Shown here piece by piece: positions 1-7,506 of a stretch of 36,213 nucleotides of DNA; position 1 is the stretch's first letter; each line of letters begins with the position of its first letter. Below the pieces are notes generated by a model. The model made no database searches. It had not been told where the DNA came from and worked only from the letters and a program-made list of their open reading frames with translations. The stretch is from Bacteroidota bacterium (GTDB lineage Bacteria; Bacteroidota; Bacteroidia; Chitinophagales; Saprospiraceae), in NCBI GenBank assembly GCA_029572935.1, contig JAKQHM010000058.1, positions 1 through 36,213 on the forward strand. Direction: 5' to 3'. Made by a program: the position numbers and the translations under genes.

Positions 1-131
1 ATGTTTACATACGATCCATGGATGATTTAACCTATAAGATCAATCTGGAGAATATTCAATCTGGTGTGTATTATCTAGTTATAAGTGACGAACATGGAAT
101 GGAAAGTTCTAAAATCTTGGTTCATAAATAA
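1..131 (+). CDS. C-terminal end of a T9SS-sorted secreted protein (5' truncated)
   Basis: An open frame entering from the left edge (in frame from base 3) ends at TAA 129-131. Its last 42 codons include IQSGVYYLVISDEHG and end in SSKILVHK. The G-[VI]-Y-hydrophobic turn followed by a short basic strand is the usual end of a type A T9SS sorting domain, which directs export across the outer membrane in Bacteroidota. The body of the protein lies outside the window. A strong terminator hairpin follows ten bases later. A degenerate copy of this tail recurs exactly 1861 bp downstream, behind the next gene, so this gene probably belongs to the same tandem family as the two genes that follow. The family assignment of the missing body is inference. 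Confidence 0.75.
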   Translation, partial: VYIRSMDDLTYKINLENIQSGVYYLVISDEHGMESSKILVHK

Positions 132-140
132 AGTAATCAG

Positions 141-172
141 ACAGCCCTCTATTTATATAGAGGGCTGTTTAT
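141..172 (+). terminator. Rho-independent terminator, copy 1
   Basis: A perfect 10-bp stem (ACAGCCCTCT 141-150 with AGAGGGCTGT 159-168) can extend by two A-T pairs into the loop. It is followed by a T-rich run. It ends transcription of the truncated upstream T9SS gene. The same hairpin recurs 1861 bp downstream. Confidence 0.85.
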
Positions 173-188
173 TTAAATTAAAATTATC

Positions 189-1919
189 ATGAAGTCAGTA
201 TATATTACCATCTTTATTTTAATAAAATCACTTAGCTTAGATGCACAACTATCTAGTATCAAGTGGGTGAATTCAGGCCAAGGTGAAAAAAATGATTGGG
301 TATGGGATATGAAGACGGATGAACAAGGAAATGTATATTATGTGGGACACTTTCACTCAGACACCCTTAGAGTGAATGGTACTTTGCTTTATAATAAAAT
401 AAAGCAAGTAAACCCTCCAGCTGTCACTATTTATTTAATTAAATACTCTCCATCAGGGCAGTTAATCTGGGCTAAAAATTTTCACTCTGATGGCTATCTT
501 GCCAGTCCTCATATAGATATCAGCAAGTCCAATCATATTATCCTAACTTATTTTACTGGACAATCAACTTTAATAAAGTACGATACTTATCAAATCCATA
601 TTCCAAAGGAATATTATAGGGGAATTGTGGTAAATTACTTGGATGAAAATGCCAATTTATTGTGGCATAAAGTTTTAATAGATTCAATTTTGACATATAG
701 TGATGGAAGAGTCCTCTTTGACAAGAATGAGGACATAGTTTTAGGGGGAGTATCCGGATCTGGTACGATGACCGACGAAAAAGGAAATGTGCTAATCAGG
801 GATTCTGTCAGGACTTACAAATGCTTTCTACTTAAAATTGACAAAGAAGGTCGGGTCATCTGGACAAAATCATTTGGCAATGAATCGACCACCTATATTT
901 CAGCAATTGCATCCGACGAAAAGAATAATATCATCATTTATGGATGGTTCGGAGGGGCACAATTAAGAATAGATGAATTTGCAGTGATAAATCGAAGTAA
1001 AGAACATCTTGGGATCTTACTAGCTGATGCTTATGTAGCTAAGTTGGACCATATGGGTAAAGCTCAGTGGCTAAACTCCATCTATGGTACTGCTGATGAT
1101 CGTTTTTATGATGTAAAAATTATTACCGATCAGAATGGCAGTATTTATCAAATTGGAATAATACAAAGTGATACCCTCCACTTTGATAACAAGATACGAT
1201 TATTTAGGAGTAAATTCAGAACCCAGTCAGGGCCAGTGGATTTATTCTATGCCAAGTATGACAGCGATGGTAAGGTAATGTGGGCAAAAAAAATAGACAA
1301 TGGAGTCGCTGGAGGTCTTGATAATATCACCCTAAGTCTGAGTCCTGATCAGCGACTGTTTCTTGCAGGTACTTACGATTCTATTGGTTTTAGATCCGGT
1401 GAGATCGTACTCCCAAGTTATGGACTAAACGATATCTTTCTGTTTGAGTGTAATACCGAGGGAGATATTATAAGTAAGGGGTCTTTTGGATCTATTGGCT
1501 TTGAATATATCACTGACATCGACTTTGACAAAGAGTCCAATCTTTACCTGGCAGGTAGCTACAGTAGTAAGGAACTAAAAATAGGTGATGTGATCCTCAT
1601 AAATGACAATCCGGATCTGGCGCCAAATCTGTATATTTTTAAATTGTGTCCGGAGCCGGTCAGCGCGGTAAGTAAAACCGAAAAAATAATCAATGTCGTT
1701 TATTTGTCGGACCTCCATAGCATCAGGATACAGGGTTTGGAAGGGACGGAGAAGGGAGTATGCAGTCTGTATGATATATCAGGGATTGTGATATTGAAAA
1801 AAGAGCTCATCATGGACCCGGATACAGTCATTCCATTGCCTGAGCTGGCAGGGGGTGTGTATATCGTCGAGATCAGGACTGCTCGCGGACAGTACAGCAC
1901 TAAAATTATCAGACGCTGA
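189..1919 (+). CDS. T9SS-sorted secreted beta-propeller-like protein, tandem copy 1
   Basis: This 576-residue exported protein starts with a signal peptide (residues 1-20, ending SLDAQ). Repeated segments of about 50-70 residues follow, with the pattern D..GN.Y..G.F.SDTL and (L/V)IWAK.F. They resemble SBBP/beta-propeller blades seen in secreted Bacteroidota proteins. Residues from about 487 (LCPEPVSAVSKTEK) to the end form a type A T9SS sorting domain with GGVYIVEI and a terminal KIIRR. The ATG at 189 has no Shine-Dalgarno sequence, as usual in this phylum. The next gene is a paralog of identical length. The last 275 bases of the gene are nearly identical to that paralog, while the rest is clearly diverged. 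Export through T9SS to the surface or medium is expected from the family; the ligand or function is unknown. Confidence 0.85.
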   Translation: MKSVYITIFILIKSLSLDAQLSSIKWVNSGQGEKNDWVWDMKTDEQGNVYYVGHFHSDTLRVNGTLLYNKIKQVNPPAVTIYLIKYSPSGQLIWAKNFHSDGYLASPHIDISKSNHIILTYFTGQSTLIKYDTYQIHIPKEYYRGIVVNYLDENANLLWHKVLIDSILTYSDGRVLFDKNEDIVLGGVSGSGTMTDEKGNVLIRDSVRTYKCFLLKIDKEGRVIWTKSFGNESTTYISAIASDEKNNIIIYGWFGGAQLRIDEFAVINRSKEHLGILLADAYVAKLDHMGKAQWLNSIYGTADDRFYDVKIITDQNGSIYQIGIIQSDTLHFDNKIRLFRSKFRTQSGPVDLFYAKYDSDGKVMWAKKIDNGVAGGLDNITLSLSPDQRLFLAGTYDSIGFRSGEIVLPSYGLNDIFLFECNTEGDIISKGSFGSIGFEYITDIDFDKESNLYLAGSYSSKELKIGDVILINDNPDLAPNLYIFKLCPEPVSAVSKTEKIINVVYLSDLHSIRIQGLEGTEKGVCSLYDISGIVILKKELIMDPDTVIPLPELAGGVYIVEIRTARGQYSTKIIRR

Positions 1920-1938
1920 TGAAATTTAATGAGTATAA

Positions 1939-1992
1939 AGTGTCAGAAATATAAGTGGAATGGAAAACTTTGAGATCGTAGTTTATAAATAA
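1939..1992 (+). pseudogene. Vestigial C-terminal tail of a T9SS sorting domain
   Basis: Behind the stop codon of copy 1, the frame starting at 1939 reads SVRNISGMENFEIVVYK and then stop (1990-1992). This matches the end of the truncated gene at the left edge (EHGMESSKILVHK), at an exact offset of 1861 bp and without gaps from about base 95 onward. It is not in frame with the preceding gene and has no start codon. The simplest reading is that copy 1 once ended here and later acquired a different C-terminal domain with an earlier stop. Confidence 0.6.
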
Positions 1993-2001
1993 AGTAATCA
2001 G

Positions 2002-2033
2002 ACAGCCCTCTATTTATATAGGGGGCTGTATAT
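2002..2033 (+). terminator. Rho-independent terminator, copy 2
   Basis: This is a near-identical copy of the hairpin at 141-168: ACAGCCCTCT 2002-2011 pairs with AGGGGGCTGT 2020-2029. One A-to-G change in the right arm turns a pair into a G-U wobble, so the stem is kept. It terminates tandem copy 1 and separates it from copy 2. Confidence 0.8.
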
Positions 2034-2049
2034 TTAAATTAAAATTATC

Positions 2050-3780
2050 ATGAGATTGGCATATTTTATCCTCTTTCTTTTTTGTTCTTCTCTTTGTGTT
2101 GATGCACAGCTTTCTAATATTAAGTGGGTGAGTAATTCACAGGGTGAAAATAGTGAATGGCCGTGGGATGTTAAGACGGATCAGCTTGGAAATGTTTATA
2201 TTGTAGGGCATTTTTACTCAGACACCCTCAGAGTGAATGGTATTTTACTTTATAGTAAAATAAAGAATTCTAACTTTTCTAAGCAAAACGTATTTATATT
2301 AAAGTATACCCAAAATGGTGAATTAATCTGGGCTAAGAACTTTCATTCTGATGGCAATATAGGTTATCCTCACATGGATATCAGCAAATCCAATCACATT
2401 ATCTTAACTTATTACGCCAGTCAATTTTCTATAATCCGTTACGATACGCATCAGATCCACTTACCCAAAGAGAATTATAGGGGGATGATCGTAAATTATT
2501 TGGATGAAAATGCCAATTTATTGTGGCATAAAATTCTAATTGATTCGTTAAACACTTTAGGACATGGTAGAATCCTTTTTGATCACAATGAGGACATCGT
2601 AGTGGGTGGAGTATCCCTATCCGGGACCATGTACGATGAGAAAGGCAATGTACTGATTAGAGATTCAGGCCGCGTAAAGAGGTGTTTTTTACTCAAACTC
2701 GACAAGGATGGACGTGTCATCTGGACTAAATCTTATGGAAATGAGAACTCATCCTATCTCAGCGCCATAACTACGGATCAGAACAACAATCTCATTGTGT
2801 ACGGGTATTTTTATGGTCCGGAATATAAAATGGACGGCATCACACTGTTGAATCGAAGTAGAATGCATCTTGGAAACGTACTAACTGATTACTATGTGGC
2901 CAAGCTGGATCCGGAGGGCAGGGTTCTTTGGGCAAACTCTATTTACGGTACGGATTATAATGACGTTATAGATGCTAAAATTATTACAGATCAAAAAGGT
3001 AGCATCTATATCAATGGATTGATTCAGAGTGATACATTGCACTTTGACGACAGGGTCCGCTTGTACAAAAGTCAGTTTAATGTACTGTCAAAACGACCGG
3101 ATCTATTTTATGCCAAGTACAACAGCGATGGGAATGTAGTGTGGGCCAAACGCATAGTCTATGGCGATCCCGGAGCCGCTGATTATTTCACACTGACCAT
3201 GAGTCCAGATGGAAGACTGTTTGTCGCAGGTACCTATGATTTTACCGGAATAAGATCTGGCGAGATCATGCTGCCCGTCTATGGTTTGTCGGACATTTAT
3301 CTGTTTGAGTGTAATCAGGATGGAGATATCATCTCCAAAGCTTCTTTCGGATCAAGCGATTATGACTGGATATCGGATATCCACTTTGATCAGGAGTCCA
3401 ATCTATATGTGGCAGGAGCCTACAGCGGTCCCGAGCTACAGATCGGTGGTACGACCCTGTTCAATAGCAATACGGATCGATCGACAGATATGCTTCTCTT
3501 CAAACTGTGTCCGGAGCCGGTCAGCGCGGTAAGTAAAACCGAAAAAATAATCAATGTCGTTTATTTGTCGGACCTCCATAGCATCATGATACAGGGTTTG
3601 GAAGGGACGGAGAAGGGAGTATGCAGTCTGTATGATATATCAGGGATTGTGATATTGAAAAAAGAGCTCATCATGGACCCGGATACAGTCATTCCATTGC
3701 CTGAGCTGGCAGGGGGTGTGTATATCGCCGAGATCAGGACTGCTCGCGGACAGTACTGCACTAAAATTATCAGACGCTGA
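2050..3780 (+). CDS. T9SS-sorted secreted beta-propeller-like protein, tandem copy 2
   Basis: This is the paralog of the preceding gene, with the same length (576 aa) and a start exactly 1861 bp downstream. It has a signal peptide at residues 1-20 (ending CVDAQ), the same blade-like repeats (GNVYIVGHFYSDTLRVNG, ELIWAKNF, RVIWTKSYG, VVWAKRI), and a T9SS type A sorting domain from about residue 487. Blade regions of the two proteins differ at many positions, spread through the body. The final 280 bases (3506-3785) differ from copy 1 at only three positions, all of which change an amino acid (R to M, V to A, S to C). Expected location is outside the outer membrane. The ATG has no Shine-Dalgarno sequence. 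The molecular function is unknown. Confidence 0.85.
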   Translation: MRLAYFILFLFCSSLCVDAQLSNIKWVSNSQGENSEWPWDVKTDQLGNVYIVGHFYSDTLRVNGILLYSKIKNSNFSKQNVFILKYTQNGELIWAKNFHSDGNIGYPHMDISKSNHIILTYYASQFSIIRYDTHQIHLPKENYRGMIVNYLDENANLLWHKILIDSLNTLGHGRILFDHNEDIVVGGVSLSGTMYDEKGNVLIRDSGRVKRCFLLKLDKDGRVIWTKSYGNENSSYLSAITTDQNNNLIVYGYFYGPEYKMDGITLLNRSRMHLGNVLTDYYVAKLDPEGRVLWANSIYGTDYNDVIDAKIITDQKGSIYINGLIQSDTLHFDDRVRLYKSQFNVLSKRPDLFYAKYNSDGNVVWAKRIVYGDPGAADYFTLTMSPDGRLFVAGTYDFTGIRSGEIMLPVYGLSDIYLFECNQDGDIISKASFGSSDYDWISDIHFDQESNLYVAGAYSGPELQIGGTTLFNSNTDRSTDMLLFKLCPEPVSAVSKTEKIINVVYLSDLHSIMIQGLEGTEKGVCSLYDISGIVILKKELIMDPDTVIPLPELAGGVYIAEIRTARGQYCTKIIRR

Positions 3781-3809
3781 TGAACATGGAGTAGAATAAA
3801 GTACAAGCC

Positions 3810-4018
3810 TGTCCAAAAAATTATTGTTTTAAAGTTGCAGTTTTAAATTTCAATAAGTTACCTATTGAAATAGAGCGATTTTAGAATTAAGCAACTGGGT
3901 TTTAATTAGTTCCTAAGAATCAAAATTCATTTATGTTACTTTATTTTGGTTGTGTGCGTAAACCGTTCAGTCGTGAGCGACAAAAGCGGAATATCCAATT
4001 TTAAAATAGTTTTGGACA
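3810..4018. mobile_element. Possible MITE or internally deleted insertion element
   Basis: The 209-bp AT-rich segment is bounded by perfect 9-bp inverted repeats (TGTCCAAAA at 3810-3818, TTTTGGACA at 4010-4018). Imperfect complementarity continues inward (ATTGTTTTAAA against TATTTTAAAA). It contains no open reading frame. The left flank (AATAAAGTACAAGCC) resembles the gene-tail and terminator sequence that follows the other family copies (AATAAAGTAATCAGACAGCC), which would fit insertion into a third copy of that spacer. I see no convincing target-site duplication, so the call is tentative. Confidence 0.4.
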
Positions 4019-4073
4019 TGTTTAAAAAAATTGTTGAAATAAGGTAAAAATATTCTGAAAGAAAATTATTTTT

Positions 4074-5258
4074 ATGATTAATTTTGAGCAAAGCATTCAA
4101 AAAATAATGGGAATTAAAAAGAACTCCATTTCTTTTTTGATCTGGGTGCTGTTTTCATTGATTGTCATTCCTGAGGCAGCAGGTCAAACAAACATATACG
4201 ACAGTATATTTATTGATGGGCGATGGAGGACTTTTTTAACACATTTACCATCTGGCTATCACCCTGCGATTGAATATCCTCTTGTATTGGCTTTTCACAG
4301 CAGTGGATCCTCCGGCTATTCATCCATCCAATACCAGTCTCGTCTCAGTATAAAATCTGACTCATCCAGATTTATTGTCGTGTACCCGGAAGCAGTTAGT
4401 TTGAAGGGCAAGCGGACCTGGAATGCAGGGGACTGTTGTGCACCGGCTACCACTTCCCAAATTGACGATGTCGCATTTGTAAACGCAATATTGAATCATT
4501 TATTTGTAAAACTAAAAATTGACACAATCCGTGTCTATGCTACCGGTTTCTCTGATGGAGCTTTATTTTGCTACAGGCTGGCCAATGAGCTTTCACATAG
4601 ATTTGCAGCCATTGCTCCTGTCGCAGGAGGCCTTGTACAATATCCATGGAATCCATCCAAAGCGGTTCCGATTATAAGTTTCCATTCCTACAAAGATATA
4701 AATATAAAGTATAACGGAGGGATTTCTGAAGGCTCCGTTGGTATTTTTATGCCTTCGCAAGACAGTATGTTTCAGGTCATAAGTGATCAATATGCCTGTA
4801 AAAGAAAAAAGCAAACTATCTATCACAATGCATCTACATTTAATTTATTTAAATACTCCAGTTGCAATTGCCGATCGGTCATAGATCAATATGTGAGTTA
4901 TGACGGAGATCATTCCTGGCCTGGAGGACTGCAGCTCTCTAGCATTCCTGTATCTGGCGCAATGAACGCAACGTTTTTGATGTGGCAATTCTTCCAGGAG
5001 TTTACTACCACCAATTGTTTAATGACTGATCTCGATGAGGTCCAAGATAATGGTGATGTGATCTTATATCCCAATCCCTTTTCGAGTCAGATCAGAATAC
5101 TAGATTCAAAGGGATTTGATACTTTTGTGTTGTCCGACTTGCTGGGGAATAAATTATGGAGTGGACAAAACCTTGACCACCAAGATTTCTCCTATCTAAA
5201 CAAGGGACTTTACCTGATTCAGATCGGTAATAAGAAGGTGAAAGTATTGAAGGATTGA
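4074..5258 (+). CDS. Secreted PHB depolymerase / feruloyl esterase-like hydrolase with T9SS domain
   Basis: This 394-residue alpha/beta hydrolase is related to the LpqC / polyhydroxybutyrate depolymerase family. The nucleophile elbow is GFSDG with Ser160. The likely acid is Asp208 (HSYKDINIKYNGG) and the likely catalytic histidine is His280 (GDHSWPGG). The cysteine-rich WNAGDCCAPA segment is typical of the family, and the oxyanion region reads FHSSGSSG. Residues from about 330 to the end (ILYPNPFSSQIRI, LLGNKLW, GLYLIQIGNKKVKVLKD) form a T9SS type A sorting domain. It probably cleaves ester bonds in polyesters or plant-wall feruloyl groups outside the cell; the substrate cannot be told from sequence. 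The signal peptide fits best if translation starts at ATG 4107 (MGIKKNSISFLIW), so 4074 may be 11 codons too long. Confidence 0.85.
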   Translation: MINFEQSIQKIMGIKKNSISFLIWVLFSLIVIPEAAGQTNIYDSIFIDGRWRTFLTHLPSGYHPAIEYPLVLAFHSSGSSGYSSIQYQSRLSIKSDSSRFIVVYPEAVSLKGKRTWNAGDCCAPATTSQIDDVAFVNAILNHLFVKLKIDTIRVYATGFSDGALFCYRLANELSHRFAAIAPVAGGLVQYPWNPSKAVPIISFHSYKDINIKYNGGISEGSVGIFMPSQDSMFQVISDQYACKRKKQTIYHNASTFNLFKYSSCNCRSVIDQYVSYDGDHSWPGGLQLSSIPVSGAMNATFLMWQFFQEFTTTNCLMTDLDEVQDNGDVILYPNPFSSQIRILDSKGFDTFVLSDLLGNKLWSGQNLDHQDFSYLNKGLYLIQIGNKKVKVLKD

Positions 5259-5696
5259 ATTTGAAACCTTTAAAAAAATGGGACAGGATTAGACCTGGCA
5301 AGAAAAAGAGACAAAAATTAAATTCCTGTCACTAAATGAACACCGTCCAACAAATCAATAAGAGTCCTACCAAAAGTACAAGCAAGACTAATATGTCAGG
5401 CCTAATTTATTTCTTTGGGTGATTTCTGCTACTCCTGTGTAAATTTATCGGAATTGCCAGTAGGCTTCTATTCCGTGTCAGAAAATCTGCACATGCGAGG
5501 CTCTTTTAGAGCCATTACTTTACTCTTTCCTCTTTTAGCTTGCCCCGAAACAATTTTGGTGGGCGGTTCCTGCCCATGAACCATGGGTATGCTTCCTTCG
5601 GTTGTGCGGAAATCGGTCAGCCGTCTTGCGAGGAACGGAAGCCTATATGGCTGTTTTGTCGTTCATCGAGAATTCACATGACAGTTCTGGGTTTAC
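5259..5696. other. Intergenic region without a supported gene
   Basis: No frame on either strand gives a convincing protein; the 66-78-residue open frames here lack start context and recognisable motifs. It contains a 7-bp inverted repeat (GACAGGA 5282-5288, TCCTGTC 5324-5330), a hairpin GGCTC-TTTTA-GAGCC at 5499-5513, and CCCATG-AAC-CATGGG at 5573-5587. Composition is patchy. It could be decayed mobile-element sequence, but nothing identifies a family. Confidence 0.5.
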
Positions 5697-6146
5697 TTAT
5701 TCCACCGCCAGTTTCTTTTTTCTGTTCCCTTTTAAAATGATCCGGATGCCTTCTTCTCTGAGCTTTTCAACCTGGGCTTCGGGTCCGCCCGGAAATTTTT
5801 CCATCATCGAACCGTCATCCCGGACCACCCTCCAGTAGGGTGGTATTTTGGTGTTGCCTTCTTTTCTGATTTCTTCTGCATACTCGGAACAAATGCGCAA
5901 AAAGATGCCGGTCGTCAATGGACAGGCATAGTCGGCACCGGTCTCAAATGCAATCTCCTCTCTCAGCGCTTCCAGTTTTTTTACGGTTCCTTTTTTGATC
6001 TTGAACAACAGCGACTCAATCAGACGAGGCGTAGGAATCACCATTCTGCTCCCGCCAAATTTTTGATTCCAAATTTCAGGCCCCTCCTTGATTTCAGGCG
6101 CAGATGGTTTGTCCATTTTTATACTCCATTTGGTCCTGCTTTTCAT
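5697..6146 (-). CDS. MGMT-family (alkyltransferase-like) protein lacking the acceptor cysteine
   Basis: This 149-residue protein resembles small proteins annotated as MGMT family, which share the winged-helix DNA-binding domain of O6-alkylguanine-DNA alkyltransferases. Visible landmarks are FGGSRMVIPTPRLIESLLFKI, the segment GADYACPLTTGIFLRI, and PYWRVVRDDGSMMEKFPGG. In true alkyltransferases the motif is PCHRV; here the equivalent PYWRVV has no cysteine, so it cannot be a suicide methyl acceptor. By analogy to alkyltransferase-like proteins it may bind damaged DNA, but this is inference. The start could be ATG 6146 or ATG 6116 (MDKPSAPEI), with conserved sequence starting after both. It lies downstream of the terminator that ends the glycosyltransferase gene, so it likely has its own promoter in 6147-6360 or is reached by readthrough. 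Confidence 0.6.
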   Translation of the reverse strand: MKSRTKWSIKMDKPSAPEIKEGPEIWNQKFGGSRMVIPTPRLIESLLFKIKKGTVKKLEALREEIAFETGADYACPLTTGIFLRICSEYAEEIRKEGNTKIPPYWRVVRDDGSMMEKFPGGPEAQVEKLREEGIRIILKGNRKKKLAVE

Positions 6147-6172
6147 TTTTATTTTTCACGCAAGTTAGGAAT

Positions 6173-6209
6173 AAAAAAAACGGCGTTAAATGACTTTCAT
6201 TTAACGCCG
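6173..6209 (-). terminator. Strong rho-independent terminator
   Basis: A perfect 13-bp stem (CGGCGTTAAATGA 6181-6193 with TCATTTAACGCCG 6197-6209) has a 3-nt loop. It is followed, reading the minus strand, by eight Ts (6180-6173). The orientation makes it the terminator of the glycosyltransferase gene ending at 6361. Confidence 0.9.
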
Positions 6210-6360
6210 GAGAATGAATGAGAATGAAACCTAAAATTAAGGTTGTAATACGTCTCTACTTATGTAAAAACCGTACCAATTCCGGATAAAATATTCAATC
6301 TTGTGAAAGATTTATTTTTTTTATTTTGTATTCGGATGGAAATTAATGAATTACAAATCA

Positions 6361-7470
6361 CTATTTTCCTAAATTGCCGTATAGTTTTTTCAGTTTGGGC
6401 ATGGTCACAGACTCTTTGAATAGTGCAATATGCTCTTTGCCCCGTGCGCACAGGTCTTTTCTGTATGAGGGATCGTCCTGTATTTTAAGGATGCCTGCTG
6501 CCATGTCTTGCGCATGGGTGGTGTCCAGGAAAACGCCGCCGGGTCCTGCGGCTTCTTCTACACTGGTCCCTTTGTGTCCCAGGACGGGCACCCCACTGGC
6601 CAGTGCTTCTACTGCAGGGATACCAAATCCTTCGCATAAGGATGGGTAAATCAGTCCCACTGACAGACGGTATAAATTTGCCAGATCAGTTTTGTACTCC
6701 ACCTTTGGAAAGAAACACCAGCTTTCCAGTTTTTTTTCCTCACAGATTTTTCTGAATTCCTTCTTGCTGCCTCCTTCCCCAATGAATAAAATGGGAATTC
6801 TCTGATCCGGTTTTATTTGTTCCCATGCATTCAAAATGCTTTGCTGGTTTTTTCTGGGATTGAAGGATCCCACGCAAAGCCAGAATTCAGAAGGGAGAGC
6901 CAGACGTTCCAGAATCCCACTTCCTGCTTTATTCTCCTGATAAAATACCGGATCGCAATTCTGGTAAACGACTTCGATCCTGTCGGGATCCGCATGGTAT
7001 CTTTCGATCAGATCGTTTCGGGTAGTATGGCTGATGGCTAGAACTCGCGCTGCGGTGCGAAGGGCAAAACGTGTTTTCAGGTCGTAGGACCAACGGTCGT
7101 GCCATTTGTAGTCCTGAGGCCGGATTTTAAAAATGACGTCGTGTATGGTCACGACAGCACGTTTCGCTGCGTTTTTTAAGTTTATGGGCAGTTCACCACT
7201 TAATCCATGGTAGATCGCCTGATCCGGTATCCGTCTGCCGAGCAGGATGCTTCTGTACAGTCCACCAATCGCCGGATAATCCACCTTAGTCAAATTTGCC
7301 TGCTCAATCCATGGTTCTACCAACTTTTTACCGAGCGCAGGATTCAACAGGTGAATATGATCCTCCGGAAAAAACCCGTGGTAGGCATGGACCAGCCATC
7401 GGCTGTAATTGCCGAGGCCGGTACGGTTGTAGAAATATCTTTTCGCATCGAAATACAGATCCAATGGCAA
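6361..7470 (-). CDS. GT4-family (group 1) glycosyltransferase
   Basis: This 369-residue protein has a GT-B fold. The N-terminal domain has FYNRTGLGNYSRWLVHAY for acceptor binding and a VVTIHDVIF segment. The C-terminal nucleotide-sugar domain starts near FWLCVGSFNPRKNQ. The diagnostic E-x7-E motif is in PSLCEGFGIPAVEALASG (about residues 270-287), which contacts the donor sugar nucleotide. Such enzymes usually transfer mannose, glucose or related sugars during polysaccharide or glycoconjugate synthesis in the cytoplasm. The donor and acceptor here are unknown. It begins 36 bases after the stop of the EF-G-like gene upstream on the same strand, so the two are likely cotranscribed, and it ends before a strong terminator. 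There is no cluster of other sugar genes nearby. Confidence 0.88.
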   Translation of the reverse strand: MPLDLYFDAKRYFYNRTGLGNYSRWLVHAYHGFFPEDHIHLLNPALGKKLVEPWIEQANLTKVDYPAIGGLYRSILLGRRIPDQAIYHGLSGELPINLKNAAKRAVVTIHDVIFKIRPQDYKWHDRWSYDLKTRFALRTAARVLAISHTTRNDLIERYHADPDRIEVVYQNCDPVFYQENKAGSGILERLALPSEFWLCVGSFNPRKNQQSILNAWEQIKPDQRIPILFIGEGGSKKEFRKICEEKKLESWCFFPKVEYKTDLANLYRLSVGLIYPSLCEGFGIPAVEALASGVPVLGHKGTSVEEAAGPGGVFLDTTHAQDMAAGILKIQDDPSYRKDLCARGKEHIALFKESVTMPKLKKLYGNLGK

Positions 7471-7506
7471 AAGTTTAAAGCTGTGGAAGATGTAATAAAG
7501 TCCGGA

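Noticed and set aside
5540-5838. Short plus-strand frames of 66 and 78 codons
   Set aside because: They overlap each other and the MGMT-family gene, and show no protein-like pattern; I also considered a group II intron or transposase remnant but found no domain V or transposase motif.
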